In this document: in pieces, positions 1 through 7,233 of the stretch
How positions within the stretch are numbered: the stretch's first letter is position 1
How the letters are laid out: each line of letters opens with the position of its first letter
DNA from: a virus
IMG/VR virus record: IMGVR_UViG_3300017989_000073
Span: 45,108-109,107 of that record
Length of the DNA: 64,000 nucleotides
Strand: one strand, 5' to 3'
Made by a program: the position numbers and the translations under genes
Notes under the pieces: model-generated
Databases searched by the model: none
What the model was told of the DNA's origin: nothing
What the model saw: only the letters and a program-made list of their open reading frames with translations

Positions 1-158
1 CCTGGAAGCGATCGAAGGGTCGGAGTAACTACCACGCCGGTGGTGTGGTGTTGAAAACTTAGTACCGGTGTTCCAGCCGGCAAGGTCGCAAGGCCTGCTC
101 GTCCGACGTGGCGGGAACTCGCAGTATGCGGGGATGGACCCTTAGGAGGGACTAGGCA
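1..158 (+). other. Window edge: possible gene 3' end plus sheath leader
   Basis: A reading frame closes with TAA at 26-28, so the last codons of an upstream gene may enter the window, but so few bases cannot prove it. The rest holds no convincing gene. Short GCCGG/GCCGGC pieces near 36 and 76 could fold weakly. An AGGAGGG Shine-Dalgarno sequence at 144-150 serves the sheath gene. Confidence 0.3.
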
Positions 159-2738
159 ATGGCCGAAATACTATCGCCCGGTGTGTTCGTAGAAGAGGTG
201 CCGAGTGCCGTCCAGGTCGTGCAGCCGGTTTCCACGTCGAACTTGGGCATCGTTGGAGCAACTCAGCGAGGACCTACGGACGAAGCGATCCTGGTCACCT
301 CGTTCGGACAATTCATCAGCATCTTCGGCGATCTCATTGCGGAGTCAAGAACCGGTCTCTCCATGGCCGCGTTCTTCGCCAATGGTGGACGCCGAGCCTA
401 TGTCGTCCGGGTGATGCCCGGAGACGCGGTGGAGGCCGGGACCGACCAGTCGGGTGCTCCCTCGGCTTACGACAAAGGTCAGGTCACCAGTGCTCGGAGA
501 GATTTCCAATGCAACACCGGTGATGGTGCCACGGCGACGGTCACTCAGGCCGTGCTCACGCCGGTTGCCCTGATCACGGACCTTGTGGCGGAGCCGGGTT
601 CGGCTGGTGTCACCTTCCGGTGGCGTTCGGATGATACTCCGGTAGCGACTGAGAACCTGTTCGAGCGGGACGGTGTGACCGCGCTTGTCCAGGATTCCGT
701 TGGGCACCCGAGTCACCATTACGAGGGCCGCGTTGTTACGTCGATGCCTTCTGACGGTGTCGATTCGGCTCTTCCAAGCATCATTCCTGGTGGCACTATC
801 ACCCTGAATTGGGACCCGGATGGTGCCACGCCGACGACCCTCAACCTGACGCAGGTCGGCACGACCATGCGCGCGAGCGGGACATCCGCGCAAGGCACGG
901 TGGCCACTCTCGATCTCATTTCCGGATTCCTCGTCGTCACCTTTGGCGGTACCGAGGTTCCGGTGCTCGCTGGAGACGGGACCAACATCACCCTCGACTA
1001 CACGCCCGGCACGGACGTACGGTCAATCTCCGACGACGGCAGCGGTGCCATCCCCGACGTCGGGCCGATCCTCACTGCGGCGGGCTCCGTCGACTACGTG
1101 GGAGCCACGGCTGGTAACTACACGTTCACCACGGCGGCTGGGTACGAGCCCGGAACGGCTTGCCCGGTTCTCTGTGACTACGACATTCAGGCCTGGGACA
1201 TCGATCCGATCTCGGTCGGTGCGTGGGCTAACGACATGCGGATTGAGGTGATCGGGAACGACGACTACTACACGGTTGCGACTGATACCTACACCCGCTT
1301 CAACATCAACGTCCGGCTACTCAACTCGTTGACCAATCTCTACGACATCAAGGAGACCTACGAGGAGATCACGTTTACGGACGCGACTTCGGCGCAGTAC
1401 TTCCCCGATGTGCTCAATGACTTGTCCGACCTCGTGAACGTGGTTGAGCCAGCACTCAACGCTGAGGGGCCGCAGCAGCTCAATGGTGAGTCTCGGAGTC
1501 AGGTCGTCGCTGCCGGCGACGAGTTGGCTGCGAATCGAGCTATCGCGACCACGCTCCTCGACGTCCCACTCGTTCCTCGTTCGTTCAGTCTGTCTTGGAC
1601 TGACACCACGAGCACGACCCGGACCATCACGGACGATGGTTCAGGGAACCTGATCGGTGATGTGGACGCCGCCGGGAACAACACCATCGACTACACCACG
1701 GGCGCGATCGACGTGCTTCTGTCGAATGCGATTGATCAGGATCAGCTCGTGTCTGCGACGTATCGGTCGGTTTCCGAGGAGGACAGCCACCTAGATGGGT
1801 TCGCAGGGGGTGCGGACGGCACCTTTGACGCTACCAACTACGGTCGGAGCCAGTTCACGGCGATCACCTTGGAGCCAAACTTCCAGGGCCTGTACGCCTT
1901 GAACAAGATCGAAGAGCTGATGCAGGTGATCATCCCCGATTTCGCAGGGGACGTGCAGATCACGAAGGACCTGCTCGACTATGTGGACAGCCGCGAGACA
2001 CTCCCTTCTGGTGGTGATCGCTTTGCCATCCTCATGGTGCCGCAGGGCTCGTCGGCGCAGGAGGCGGTGGACTTCGTGCGGCTCGACGTGGGGCAGTACT
2101 CCAAGTTCGCGGCTATCTACTGGCCGTGGGTGAAGGTTGCGGACCCGTTGGCGGACAACCGTCCGGTCGTGTTCCCACCTCTTGGACATTTGGCAGGCAT
2201 CTATGCTCGCACGGACACGAACCGAAACGTGGGCAAGGTCCCGGCAGGGACGGTGGATGGCGCGCTGAGTTTCCTCTCTGGCCTGGAGATCGACTCGATC
2301 AGCCAGGGGGAGCGCGACACGGTTTACCCCGCGAGGATCAACCCCCTCGTGTCCGGACCGCAGACCGGCCTCGCTGTCTGGGGTGCTCGGACGCTGTCGT
2401 TGCAGTCCGAGTGGCGGTACATCAACGCCCGGCGTCTGTTCATGTTCGTCGAGAAGTCCGTGTACAACTCGACGCACTGGATCGTCTTCGAGAACAATGG
2501 TTCGGGGCTCTGGGCGCGGATCAAGGCGCAGCTCCAGGCATTCCTCACCAATCTCTTCAACGATGGCCTATTCGCCGGAACGACGCCCTCCCAGGCGTTC
2601 TTTGTCACGGTGGACGAGTCCAACAACAGCCAGGCGTCGATCGACGCTGGTCAGGTGATCATTGACGTCGGGATTGCTCCGAACAAGCCTGCAGAATTTA
2701 TCCGATTCCGCTTTCAGCAGAAAACCTTGGATTCATAG
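159..2738 (+). CDS. Contractile tail sheath protein
   Basis: Forms the contractile outer cylinder of the tail. The N-terminus (SPGVFVEEVPS, then SNLGIVGATQRGP at about residues 28-40) is the classic sheath start, and the C-terminal third (about residues 590-850, with TPSQAFFVTVDESNN near the end) is the conserved sheath core. At 859 residues it is longer than many sheaths: about residues 100-340 and 450-535 are added beta-rich segments, each with a DDGSG element followed by a YTTG-like stretch, so probably two copies of one surface domain. The start has an AGGAGGG ribosome site. Its position just before the tube gene is the usual order. Confidence 0.95.
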   Translation: MAEILSPGVFVEEVPSAVQVVQPVSTSNLGIVGATQRGPTDEAILVTSFGQFISIFGDLIAESRTGLSMAAFFANGGRRAYVVRVMPGDAVEAGTDQSGAPSAYDKGQVTSARRDFQCNTGDGATATVTQAVLTPVALITDLVAEPGSAGVTFRWRSDDTPVATENLFERDGVTALVQDSVGHPSHHYEGRVVTSMPSDGVDSALPSIIPGGTITLNWDPDGATPTTLNLTQVGTTMRASGTSAQGTVATLDLISGFLVVTFGGTEVPVLAGDGTNITLDYTPGTDVRSISDDGSGAIPDVGPILTAAGSVDYVGATAGNYTFTTAAGYEPGTACPVLCDYDIQAWDIDPISVGAWANDMRIEVIGNDDYYTVATDTYTRFNINVRLLNSLTNLYDIKETYEEITFTDATSAQYFPDVLNDLSDLVNVVEPALNAEGPQQLNGESRSQVVAAGDELAANRAIATTLLDVPLVPRSFSLSWTDTTSTTRTITDDGSGNLIGDVDAAGNNTIDYTTGAIDVLLSNAIDQDQLVSATYRSVSEEDSHLDGFAGGADGTFDATNYGRSQFTAITLEPNFQGLYALNKIEELMQVIIPDFAGDVQITKDLLDYVDSRETLPSGGDRFAILMVPQGSSAQEAVDFVRLDVGQYSKFAAIYWPWVKVADPLADNRPVVFPPLGHLAGIYARTDTNRNVGKVPAGTVDGALSFLSGLEIDSISQGERDTVYPARINPLVSGPQTGLAVWGARTLSLQSEWRYINARRLFMFVEKSVYNSTHWIVFENNGSGLWARIKAQLQAFLTNLFNDGLFAGTTPSQAFFVTVDESNNSQASIDAGQVIIDVGIAPNKPAEFIRFRFQQKTLDS

Positions 2739-2801
2739 GGTTAGCGGGGCGGACTTCGGTAGCGGTTTCAGCAGATAAGGAAGTGTTTAGGGAGGTAGGT
2801 C

Positions 2802-3149
2802 ATGCAGGTAACATTCACGAACGCTTCGTCGGGCGACGTTTTTCTGAGCCTGCTCTACAAAAACTTGGCAGCAGGCGAGGCCGTGACGGTCTCGAAGTCG
2901 CGTTCCGAGTTGGACATGGAGCAGGAGCTGAAGAAGCTCGTTCAGGCCGGTACCATTGTCCTGTCGTTCGCGGTCGAGGACGGCGACGACGCTGCACTCG
3001 GCACCGAGCCTTGGCCGCCCTTCACGGACTTGAGCCGTCCGGCCCCGGCTGACTGGCCGCTCTTCGGCGCCATCTGGAACACGGATGACAATGCGCTGAA
3101 CTGGACGGATGGAACGAATTGGCGGGACGCGGCGGGTGTTATCACCTGA
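2802..3149 (+). CDS. Small virion protein, fibre-like C-terminus
   Basis: 115 residues, function not known. The first about 60 residues (FTNASSGDVFLS, then KLVQAGTIVLSF) form a short beta module that resembles the product starting at 40709, which also has a KWNQLVQAGICTL stretch. The C-terminus (AIWNTDDNALNWTDGTNWRD) looks like the short fibre motif in which an NTD element precedes DGTxW. It lies between sheath and tube genes, preceded by a GGGAGGTAGGTC ribosome site. Likely a tail or head-surface component; no enzymatic motif is visible. Confidence 0.6.
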   Translation: MQVTFTNASSGDVFLSLLYKNLAAGEAVTVSKSRSELDMEQELKKLVQAGTIVLSFAVEDGDDAALGTEPWPPFTDLSRPAPADWPLFGAIWNTDDNALNWTDGTNWRDAAGVIT

Positions 3150-3171
3150 TCGAGTCTGAGAGGAGATCATC

Positions 3172-3810
3172 ATGAGCTTCAGGTTTACACGTGGCTCTGT
3201 CGCTGTGGCTACTCTGACGCAGAGTGGGCAGCCAAGCAACGACGAGGATCTTGTCGTTGGTAGCGACACCTACAAGTTTCTTACCGCCCCTGCAGGGGCC
3301 ACAGCTGACATCGAGGTCGAGATCGGCGCGGACGCTGAGGCGTCACTCGACAATCTCCTCGCAGCTGCCCAGGCGAGTGGGACAGAGGCGCTGGTGTGGG
3401 ACAAGCTGAGCGCGACTCAGCTCCGTCTTCGCTCGGCAGTATCCGCCAACGGGCAGGTTGCTTCTGGGAACCCCGATATTGCACTCGATGCGAGCGGGGT
3501 GACGAACTGGGCCAGTGACGTTGGGGATGTCAACCTCAACACTCTGGCTGGGAAAGAGTCGGGGAACCAGGTTCTCGCGGCTACCAAGCTGGCGATCACC
3601 ACGGCCATGATCACGGCTGGGGCGGTGCGGTTTTCGTTCTCGTTCGTGCCGGCTGCGGTTCAGGTGACTGTCCTCGATGCGACGGGTGCGCTGAAGATGG
3701 CGATCACGGACACCTTTGTCATTTCAGGGAACGACGTGGTCGTTACTTTGAATGGCGGTGGCGGTGACCTGGCGAATACGGACGTCGTGCACATCACGGC
3801 TTTCGAGTAG
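3172..3810 (+). CDS. Putative virion structural protein, beta-rich
   Basis: 212 residues, rich in Ala, Thr, Val and Asp, without catalytic motifs. The N-terminal part has the shape of small phage adhesin or decoration domains (VVGSDTYKFLTAP, then ASLDNLLAAAQASGT). The C-terminus (about residues 150-212) is a predicted beta-sandwich with GNDVVVTLNGGGGDL. It follows a GAGAGGAGATCATC ribosome site. It is probably tail- or particle-associated because it sits between sheath and tube genes; exact role unknown. Confidence 0.6.
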   Translation: MSFRFTRGSVAVATLTQSGQPSNDEDLVVGSDTYKFLTAPAGATADIEVEIGADAEASLDNLLAAAQASGTEALVWDKLSATQLRLRSAVSANGQVASGNPDIALDASGVTNWASDVGDVNLNTLAGKESGNQVLAATKLAITTAMITAGAVRFSFSFVPAAVQVTVLDATGALKMAITDTFVISGNDVVVTLNGGGGDLANTDVVHITAFE

Positions 3811-3939
3811 GCTTGCGGTTGGTAGCTCGGCTGTTGTAGGTTTGGAATAACGACCGGAAGCCCTTCCGGCAGAGGTTTTTGACCTCGCCCGTCTTTGACG
3901 GGAACTCGCTGCGGCGGGACCAGGGACGGAGGCTGTTAC
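3811..3939 (+). promoter_or_regulatory. Structured intergenic leader with three hairpins
   Basis: Three short perfect inverted repeats follow one another: CCGGAA/TTCCGG near 3855-3870, GAGG/CCTC flanking TTTTTGA near 3872-3887, and CCGTC/GACGG near 3890-3903. A TTTTT run lies in the loop of the second. They could be a weak terminator, a processing site, or an RNA leader for the tube mRNA, which is usually made in large amounts. GTAGGTTT at 3836-3843 recurs in two other intergenic gaps. The tube ribosome site GGAGG closes the region. Confidence 0.4.
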
Positions 3940-4476
3940 ATGGCTCGGCCAGTGTCAGAAGACTTCCTTCACTCGATGCGTTTCCACGTCGAGGTTGTCA
4001 GCGGAGAGGTGGCGGCCGAGGAACGTCTCGGCCCCCCGCAGGCGGGCTTCTCGATGTGTTCGGTTCCTGAGGCTACGATCGAGGCGGTAGAGTACAAGGA
4101 AGGTACGTACATCTACACCCGCAAGCAGCCGGGGAACACGACTTTCGCACCGATCTCGCTTTCTCGAGGGGTGGCGATCACCGACCAAGCTTTCTGGAAG
4201 TGGACCAAGACGGTCATGGAGGGCGCTGGGAACTATCGGGAGGATGTGCGGATCAAGCACTACCACCGGGAGGAAGCGCTCACAGGAAGTACAGAGGGCA
4301 ACCTGACGGCGATCCCGACGGAGGTGGACGCCCAGCGGACCTATTTGGTCCATGAGGCGTTCCCGGCCCGGTACAAGGTGGCAGGTGACCTGGATGCCAC
4401 GGCGTCGGAAATCTCCATCATGGAACTCGACTTGGAGCTGGAGTACTACGAGCTGATCGTCAACGCTGCGGCGTAG
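3940..4476 (+). CDS. Tail tube protein (gp19-like)
   Basis: 178 residues, the size of a T4 gp19-type tube protein, whose stacked hexamers line the DNA channel inside the sheath. Family features seen: N-terminal FHVEV strand, GNTTFAPISLSRGVAITDQAFWKW (residues about 65-90, the loop and helix typical of tube proteins), and the C-terminal KVAGDLDATASEIS stretch followed by ELDLELEYYEL. ATG at 3940 was chosen over an upstream GTG-type extension because GGAGG lies correctly spaced before it. A strong terminator follows. The gene starting at 4566 is a diverged paralogue. Confidence 0.92.
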   Translation: MARPVSEDFLHSMRFHVEVVSGEVAAEERLGPPQAGFSMCSVPEATIEAVEYKEGTYIYTRKQPGNTTFAPISLSRGVAITDQAFWKWTKTVMEGAGNYREDVRIKHYHREEALTGSTEGNLTAIPTEVDAQRTYLVHEAFPARYKVAGDLDATASEISIMELDLELEYYELIVNAAA

Positions 4477-4481
4477 AAGAG

Positions 4482-4518
4482 GGCCGTAGGTCGCGTTCAC
4501 GCGGCTTGCGGCCTTTTT
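4482..4518 (+). terminator. Intrinsic terminator after the tube gene
   Basis: A 14-base-pair stem starting GGCCG and closing CGGCC, with G-T wobbles inside and a TTCA loop, is followed directly by TTTTT. It begins six bases after the tube stop codon. This is the clearest rho-independent terminator in the window and would let the tube mRNA be made at a level of its own. Confidence 0.85.
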
Positions 4519-4529
4519 CGCGCGGGGCG

Positions 4530-4539
4530 TTACCTAAGA
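4530..4539 (+). promoter_or_regulatory. Repeated TTACCTAAGA motif, candidate late promoter
   Basis: The ten bases TTACCTAAGA occur just after the tube terminator and 26 bases before the next start codon. The same string occurs at 5578 and a near copy, CTACCTATGA, at 18513, each 20-26 bases before a gene. No conserved -35 box is visible, so if this is a promoter it may need a phage factor. Confidence 0.35.
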
Positions 4540-4565
4540 GTTGATTGATTGGATCGGGTTGAACC

Positions 4566-5351
4566 GTGGCCAGAAGCTCGCTGACTGACTACCTGCAGAA
4601 CTATCCGTTCTGGTTGATGGATATCGCGCCGATCGAACCTTTGGCCCTTCCTCTCTTTTCCCCGCTTCTCGGTTTCTCCTCGATCACGGCCCCTGAGGTG
4701 AATGTCGAGATCACAGAGATTACCGAGGCCAACTGGTTTTTCAAGCGCAAGGTCGTGAAAGGCGGCGACGCCTCGAACATGACATTGTCGCGGGCCTCGA
4801 AGTGGTACGACAGTGACTTCTATCGGTGGGTTCTGGCTGCGTTAGCAGGTAACACTGGTGGAAGGGGGCCGCTCCACGCTACAGCGCTGGGTGGTGCAAC
4901 GCCTCGAAGAGACCTGCTCCTGGTGCATTTTATGTCCAGGAACCCGATTCCGGCGGGGGCGGCACAGGGATTGGCGGCTGCGGCCGGTGTACTGGCTCTA
5001 CAAGGGACGGCGACGGCGCTGGTAGGAAGTCCCTCGTCTCTAGCCTCGACGGCTTTTTTGGCCGGTTCTGCGGCTCAGGCGCAATCAATAGCGTCGTCTG
5101 CTGCCGGGGCACCCCTTGGGCCTTTTGAGTTCGCTCCGCGACTCCCTGCCAAGGCGTGGGTTCTCTACGGTTGCGTTCCGGCCCGATACAAGGCAGCTGG
5201 CGATTTCGACGCATCTGACGGGTCGATCTCGATCCAGGAGTTAGAGATTGCCGTTGAATCTTGGGACGAGCTGTCGCTCGGTAGTGAGGCGGCTCCAGTG
5301 GCTATGGGTATTGCGATTGCTGACGCTGTAGGCGGCGTAACTGCGAGGTAG
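4566..5351 (+). CDS. Second tail-tube-like protein with hydrophobic insert
   Basis: 261 residues. The N-terminal half (VNVEITEITEANWFF, then GGDASNMTLSRASKWYDSDFYRWV) and the C-terminus (CVPARYKAAGDFDASDG, then ELEIAVESWDELSLG) align with the tube protein upstream, so this is a tube-fold paralogue. Between them, about residues 130-195 are an Ala-rich, hydrophobic stretch absent from the tube. It may be a tube initiator or terminator, or a specialised ring. GTG start; the next gene begins three bases after its stop. The fold is well supported, the exact place in the tail is inference. Confidence 0.75.
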   Translation: MARSSLTDYLQNYPFWLMDIAPIEPLALPLFSPLLGFSSITAPEVNVEITEITEANWFFKRKVVKGGDASNMTLSRASKWYDSDFYRWVLAALAGNTGGRGPLHATALGGATPRRDLLLVHFMSRNPIPAGAAQGLAAAAGVLALQGTATALVGSPSSLASTAFLAGSAAQAQSIASSAAGAPLGPFEFAPRLPAKAWVLYGCVPARYKAAGDFDASDGSISIQELEIAVESWDELSLGSEAAPVAMGIAIADAVGGVTAR

Positions 5352-5354
5352 GCT

Positions 5355-5537
5355 ATGGGCAAGGATTGGGAGACTCTCGATACTGAGAAGGTGCTTCGCC
5401 GTCAACGCGATCAGCAGGAGCAGACAACCTCAAGTGGGGTGGGTGGTTACGAAGTTCCTTTGGGGGCACCTCTTCGGCCCCCGGTACCACCCTACAAGCC
5501 TGTCAAGCGATCGAAGAAGAAGCCCAAGCAGAAATAG
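5355..5537 (+). CDS. Small basic protein, unknown
   Basis: 60 residues with a charged N-terminal helix (WETLDTEKVLRRQRDQQEQ), a proline-rich middle (LRPPVPPYKPVK) and a lysine-rich end (RSKKKPKQK). No known domain. It follows the second tube gene closely and is probably co-translated. Behind it comes a hairpin (GATCCC/GGGGTC around TTTC, 5544-5560) without a T run. Confidence 0.55.
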   Translation: MGKDWETLDTEKVLRRQRDQQEQTTSSGVGGYEVPLGAPLRPPVPPYKPVKRSKKKPKQK

Positions 5538-5577
5538 GTCCGAGATCCCTTTCGGGGTCGTCGGCGTGTGAGTAGGT

Positions 5578-5587
5578 TTACCTAAGA
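5578..5587 (+). promoter_or_regulatory. Repeated TTACCTAAGA motif, second copy
   Basis: Identical to the ten bases at 4530. It lies 25 bases before the start of the HNH/RHH gene and overlaps a GTAGGTTT string that also occurs at 3836 and 43638. The even distance to the start codons suggests a transcription signal rather than chance. Confidence 0.35.
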
Positions 5588-5612
5588 ATTGCAGTAGTGG
5601 AGGAAGCGTACA

Positions 5613-6194
5613 ATGGACGGTGGAACAGAGGTTCTGAAGGCGTCTGTCAAGGATCGGAGGGGCGCCTGGGAGACTCGTGTCTTTGATGCCTGTGGGGGCC
5701 GGTGCTCGAACTGCGGGGACATTGAGCGGTTGAAGGTGCGCATGATCGTGCCGGAAGAGGCCGGTGGGAAGAGGGTTGTCGGCAACGGTGTGCTCCTGTG
5801 CCGGACGTGCGCTATGGCTCGGGATATACAGGCCAAGGTGCCACAGCCGGCGTCTGGGGAGCACACGCGCCCAATCAACTTCTTCGTGAGCCAAGGCCTC
5901 CACAGAAAGCTCAAAAATGGCTTGGCTGCCAGGCACGGTTTCCGGAGCGTGTCGTCTCTGGTCCGCTTCCTCATGTCGAAATACGTGACGGAGGCAGACC
6001 AGTTCGACGATCTGGACATGTTCCAGGATGGGGGCTCGGACGTGAAGATCAACGTTTGGGTTGGTCGGGACGTCTACGCGAGCTTCAAGGCCATCGCGGA
6101 CAGGAACGGGACGACGGTGACAGACACACTGAAAGGGCTCATCCGCATGTATGAGGCGGAGACCCGGCGGATTGTAGGAAGGACGAGACCATGA
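5613..6194 (+). CDS. Degenerate HNH zinc-finger plus two ribbon-helix-helix modules
   Basis: 193 residues. The N-terminus has the zinc frame of an HNH endonuclease (C31-C34 and C63-C66, with GG at 51-52 and N58), but the place of the catalytic histidines reads VRMIVP, so cleavage is unlikely. Two ribbon-helix-helix-like modules follow: NFFVSQGLHRKLKN to about 127, and INVWVGRDVYASFKA to about 185. These usually bind DNA as dimers. It sits between tube and tail chaperone genes behind a candidate promoter motif. A DNA-binding regulator is the best guess. Its stop overlaps the next start. Confidence 0.65.
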   Translation: MDGGTEVLKASVKDRRGAWETRVFDACGGRCSNCGDIERLKVRMIVPEEAGGKRVVGNGVLLCRTCAMARDIQAKVPQPASGEHTRPINFFVSQGLHRKLKNGLAARHGFRSVSSLVRFLMSKYVTEADQFDDLDMFQDGGSDVKINVWVGRDVYASFKAIADRNGTTVTDTLKGLIRMYEAETRRIVGRTRP

Positions 6195-7045
6195 ACGGCG
6201 AACAAAATCTTCAGAACGAGATCAGCGATGGAAAGCCTGAGGCACCTGTGGGTGGAGCCATCGAGCACATGCACACCGTGCAGCAGATGGAGACGCCGAA
6301 AGGTACGCTAGGTGTGTTCGAGCTGCCATGCGGCTACCTGGACCCGCACACTCAAGAGCTATTCCGGGAGGTACAGGTTCGGGAGATTACGGGACACGAG
6401 GAGGACATGTTGTCCTCGCAACAGGTTCCTTCGGCACAGAAGGTGTCGACTCTTCTAGCCGGGTGCGTGGAGCGTATTGGGACCGTCACGGACAAGGGCC
6501 TCATTTCGGGGATGGTGCAGGACCTGGTTATCGGGGATCGCGTCTTTCTCATTTTCGCCATCCGGCGCGTCACTCTCGGGGACGACCTCCCGGTGAGAGA
6601 GAAGTGTCCGGACTGCGGAGTAACTACGCTGTTCATGGTTGACCTTGCGGAAGACCTGAACCCGAAGGAGATGAAAAACCCGCGGAAGCGGGTGTACGAC
6701 GTGCAGCTTCCTTCCGGTACCACAGCCAGATTTCGGGTACCGACAGGGGCCGATGAGGCCAACTTCAACAAGATCATCAAGCGGCAGAAACACAAGGCAG
6801 ATGGGCCGTCCCAGTCTTTGCTTATGCGGTTGGAGCTGCTTGGAGGTGAAAAGCCCACCCTCAAGATGGTAAAGTCGCTAGGGATGCGTGATCGCCAATT
6901 CCTCCGGAACGAGTTTGAGGAGGTGGAGGGCGGCATCGATACGACTTTGGAGCTGGAGTGCCCGTCGTGTGGGAGCGAGTGGGAGAAGGATCTGGATCTC
7001 AGCGCTGCAAATTTTTTCTTCCCTGGGGGTCGGCGGAAGCGCTAG
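6191..7045 (+). CDS. Tail assembly chaperone, gp26/G-like (zero-frame product)
   Basis: 284 residues. It resembles T4 gp26-type and tail-chaperone proteins encoded just before the tape measure: GYLDPHTQELFREVQVREITGHEED (residues about 50-74), then a core with two zinc-ribbon pairs, CPDC near 138 and CPSC near 257. Such proteins coat the tape measure or help build the baseplate hub before tube polymerisation. The 3' end holds a T TTT TTC slippery site, and the -1 frame stays open for 68 more codons, as in lambda G/GT and P2 E/E'. Its ATG overlaps the previous stop. Confidence 0.8.
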   Translation: MNGEQNLQNEISDGKPEAPVGGAIEHMHTVQQMETPKGTLGVFELPCGYLDPHTQELFREVQVREITGHEEDMLSSQQVPSAQKVSTLLAGCVERIGTVTDKGLISGMVQDLVIGDRVFLIFAIRRVTLGDDLPVREKCPDCGVTTLFMVDLAEDLNPKEMKNPRKRVYDVQLPSGTTARFRVPTGADEANFNKIIKRQKHKADGPSQSLLMRLELLGGEKPTLKMVKSLGMRDRQFLRNEFEEVEGGIDTTLELECPSCGSEWEKDLDLSAANFFFPGGRRKR

Positions 7046-7224
7046 AGAAGGAACTCTTTTTTTTGATGGAGTGTTGGTCCGGTATCTCCTACGAAGCTGT
7101 CATGGGCATGCCCGTGACACGGCGTCACCGTTTGATGGTCGAGAAATCCAACCTCGAGCGGACGCGTCAGCAGAATCACAACGCGGCTCTTCAGCAGGCT
7201 CGGGCGAGAGCACGAAGACGGTAG
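6191..7224 (+). CDS. Tail assembly chaperone, -1 frameshift fusion product
   Basis: Predicted long form of the preceding chaperone: codons 1-276 in frame zero up to TTC at 7016-7018, then a -1 slip reads CTT CCC TGG from 7018 to the stop at 7222-7224, giving about 344 residues. The extension is helical (SAEALEKELFFLMECWSGISY) and ends in a basic tail (ARARARRR). The extension has no good independent start at its beginning, which favours frameshifting. By analogy with lambda gpGT, the extension would bind the tape measure or recruit tube subunits. Confidence 0.7.
7012..7018 (+). other. Slippery heptamer for -1 frameshift
   Basis: T TTT TTC fits the X XXY YYZ rule exactly in the chaperone frame. 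It lies nine codons before the zero-frame stop and just upstream of the tape measure gene, the standard place for this element in tailed phages. A strong downstream pseudoknot is not obvious; CTTCC and GGAAG around 7018-7040 could pair. Confidence 0.7.
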
Positions 7225-7233
7225 GAGGCGGCA

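Noticed and set aside
1791-2477. Long minus-strand frame opposite the sheath gene (also similar ones at 8724-9218, 9307-9942 and 16794-17483)
   Set aside because: They mirror strong plus-strand genes, have no ribosome sites or recognisable motifs, and arise from GC-rich codon bias.
5544-5560. Terminator from the GATCCC/GGGGTC hairpin
   Set aside because: No T run follows; it may be only a fold.
5613-6194. Active HNH homing endonuclease
   Set aside because: Catalytic histidines are missing although the zinc cysteines are kept.
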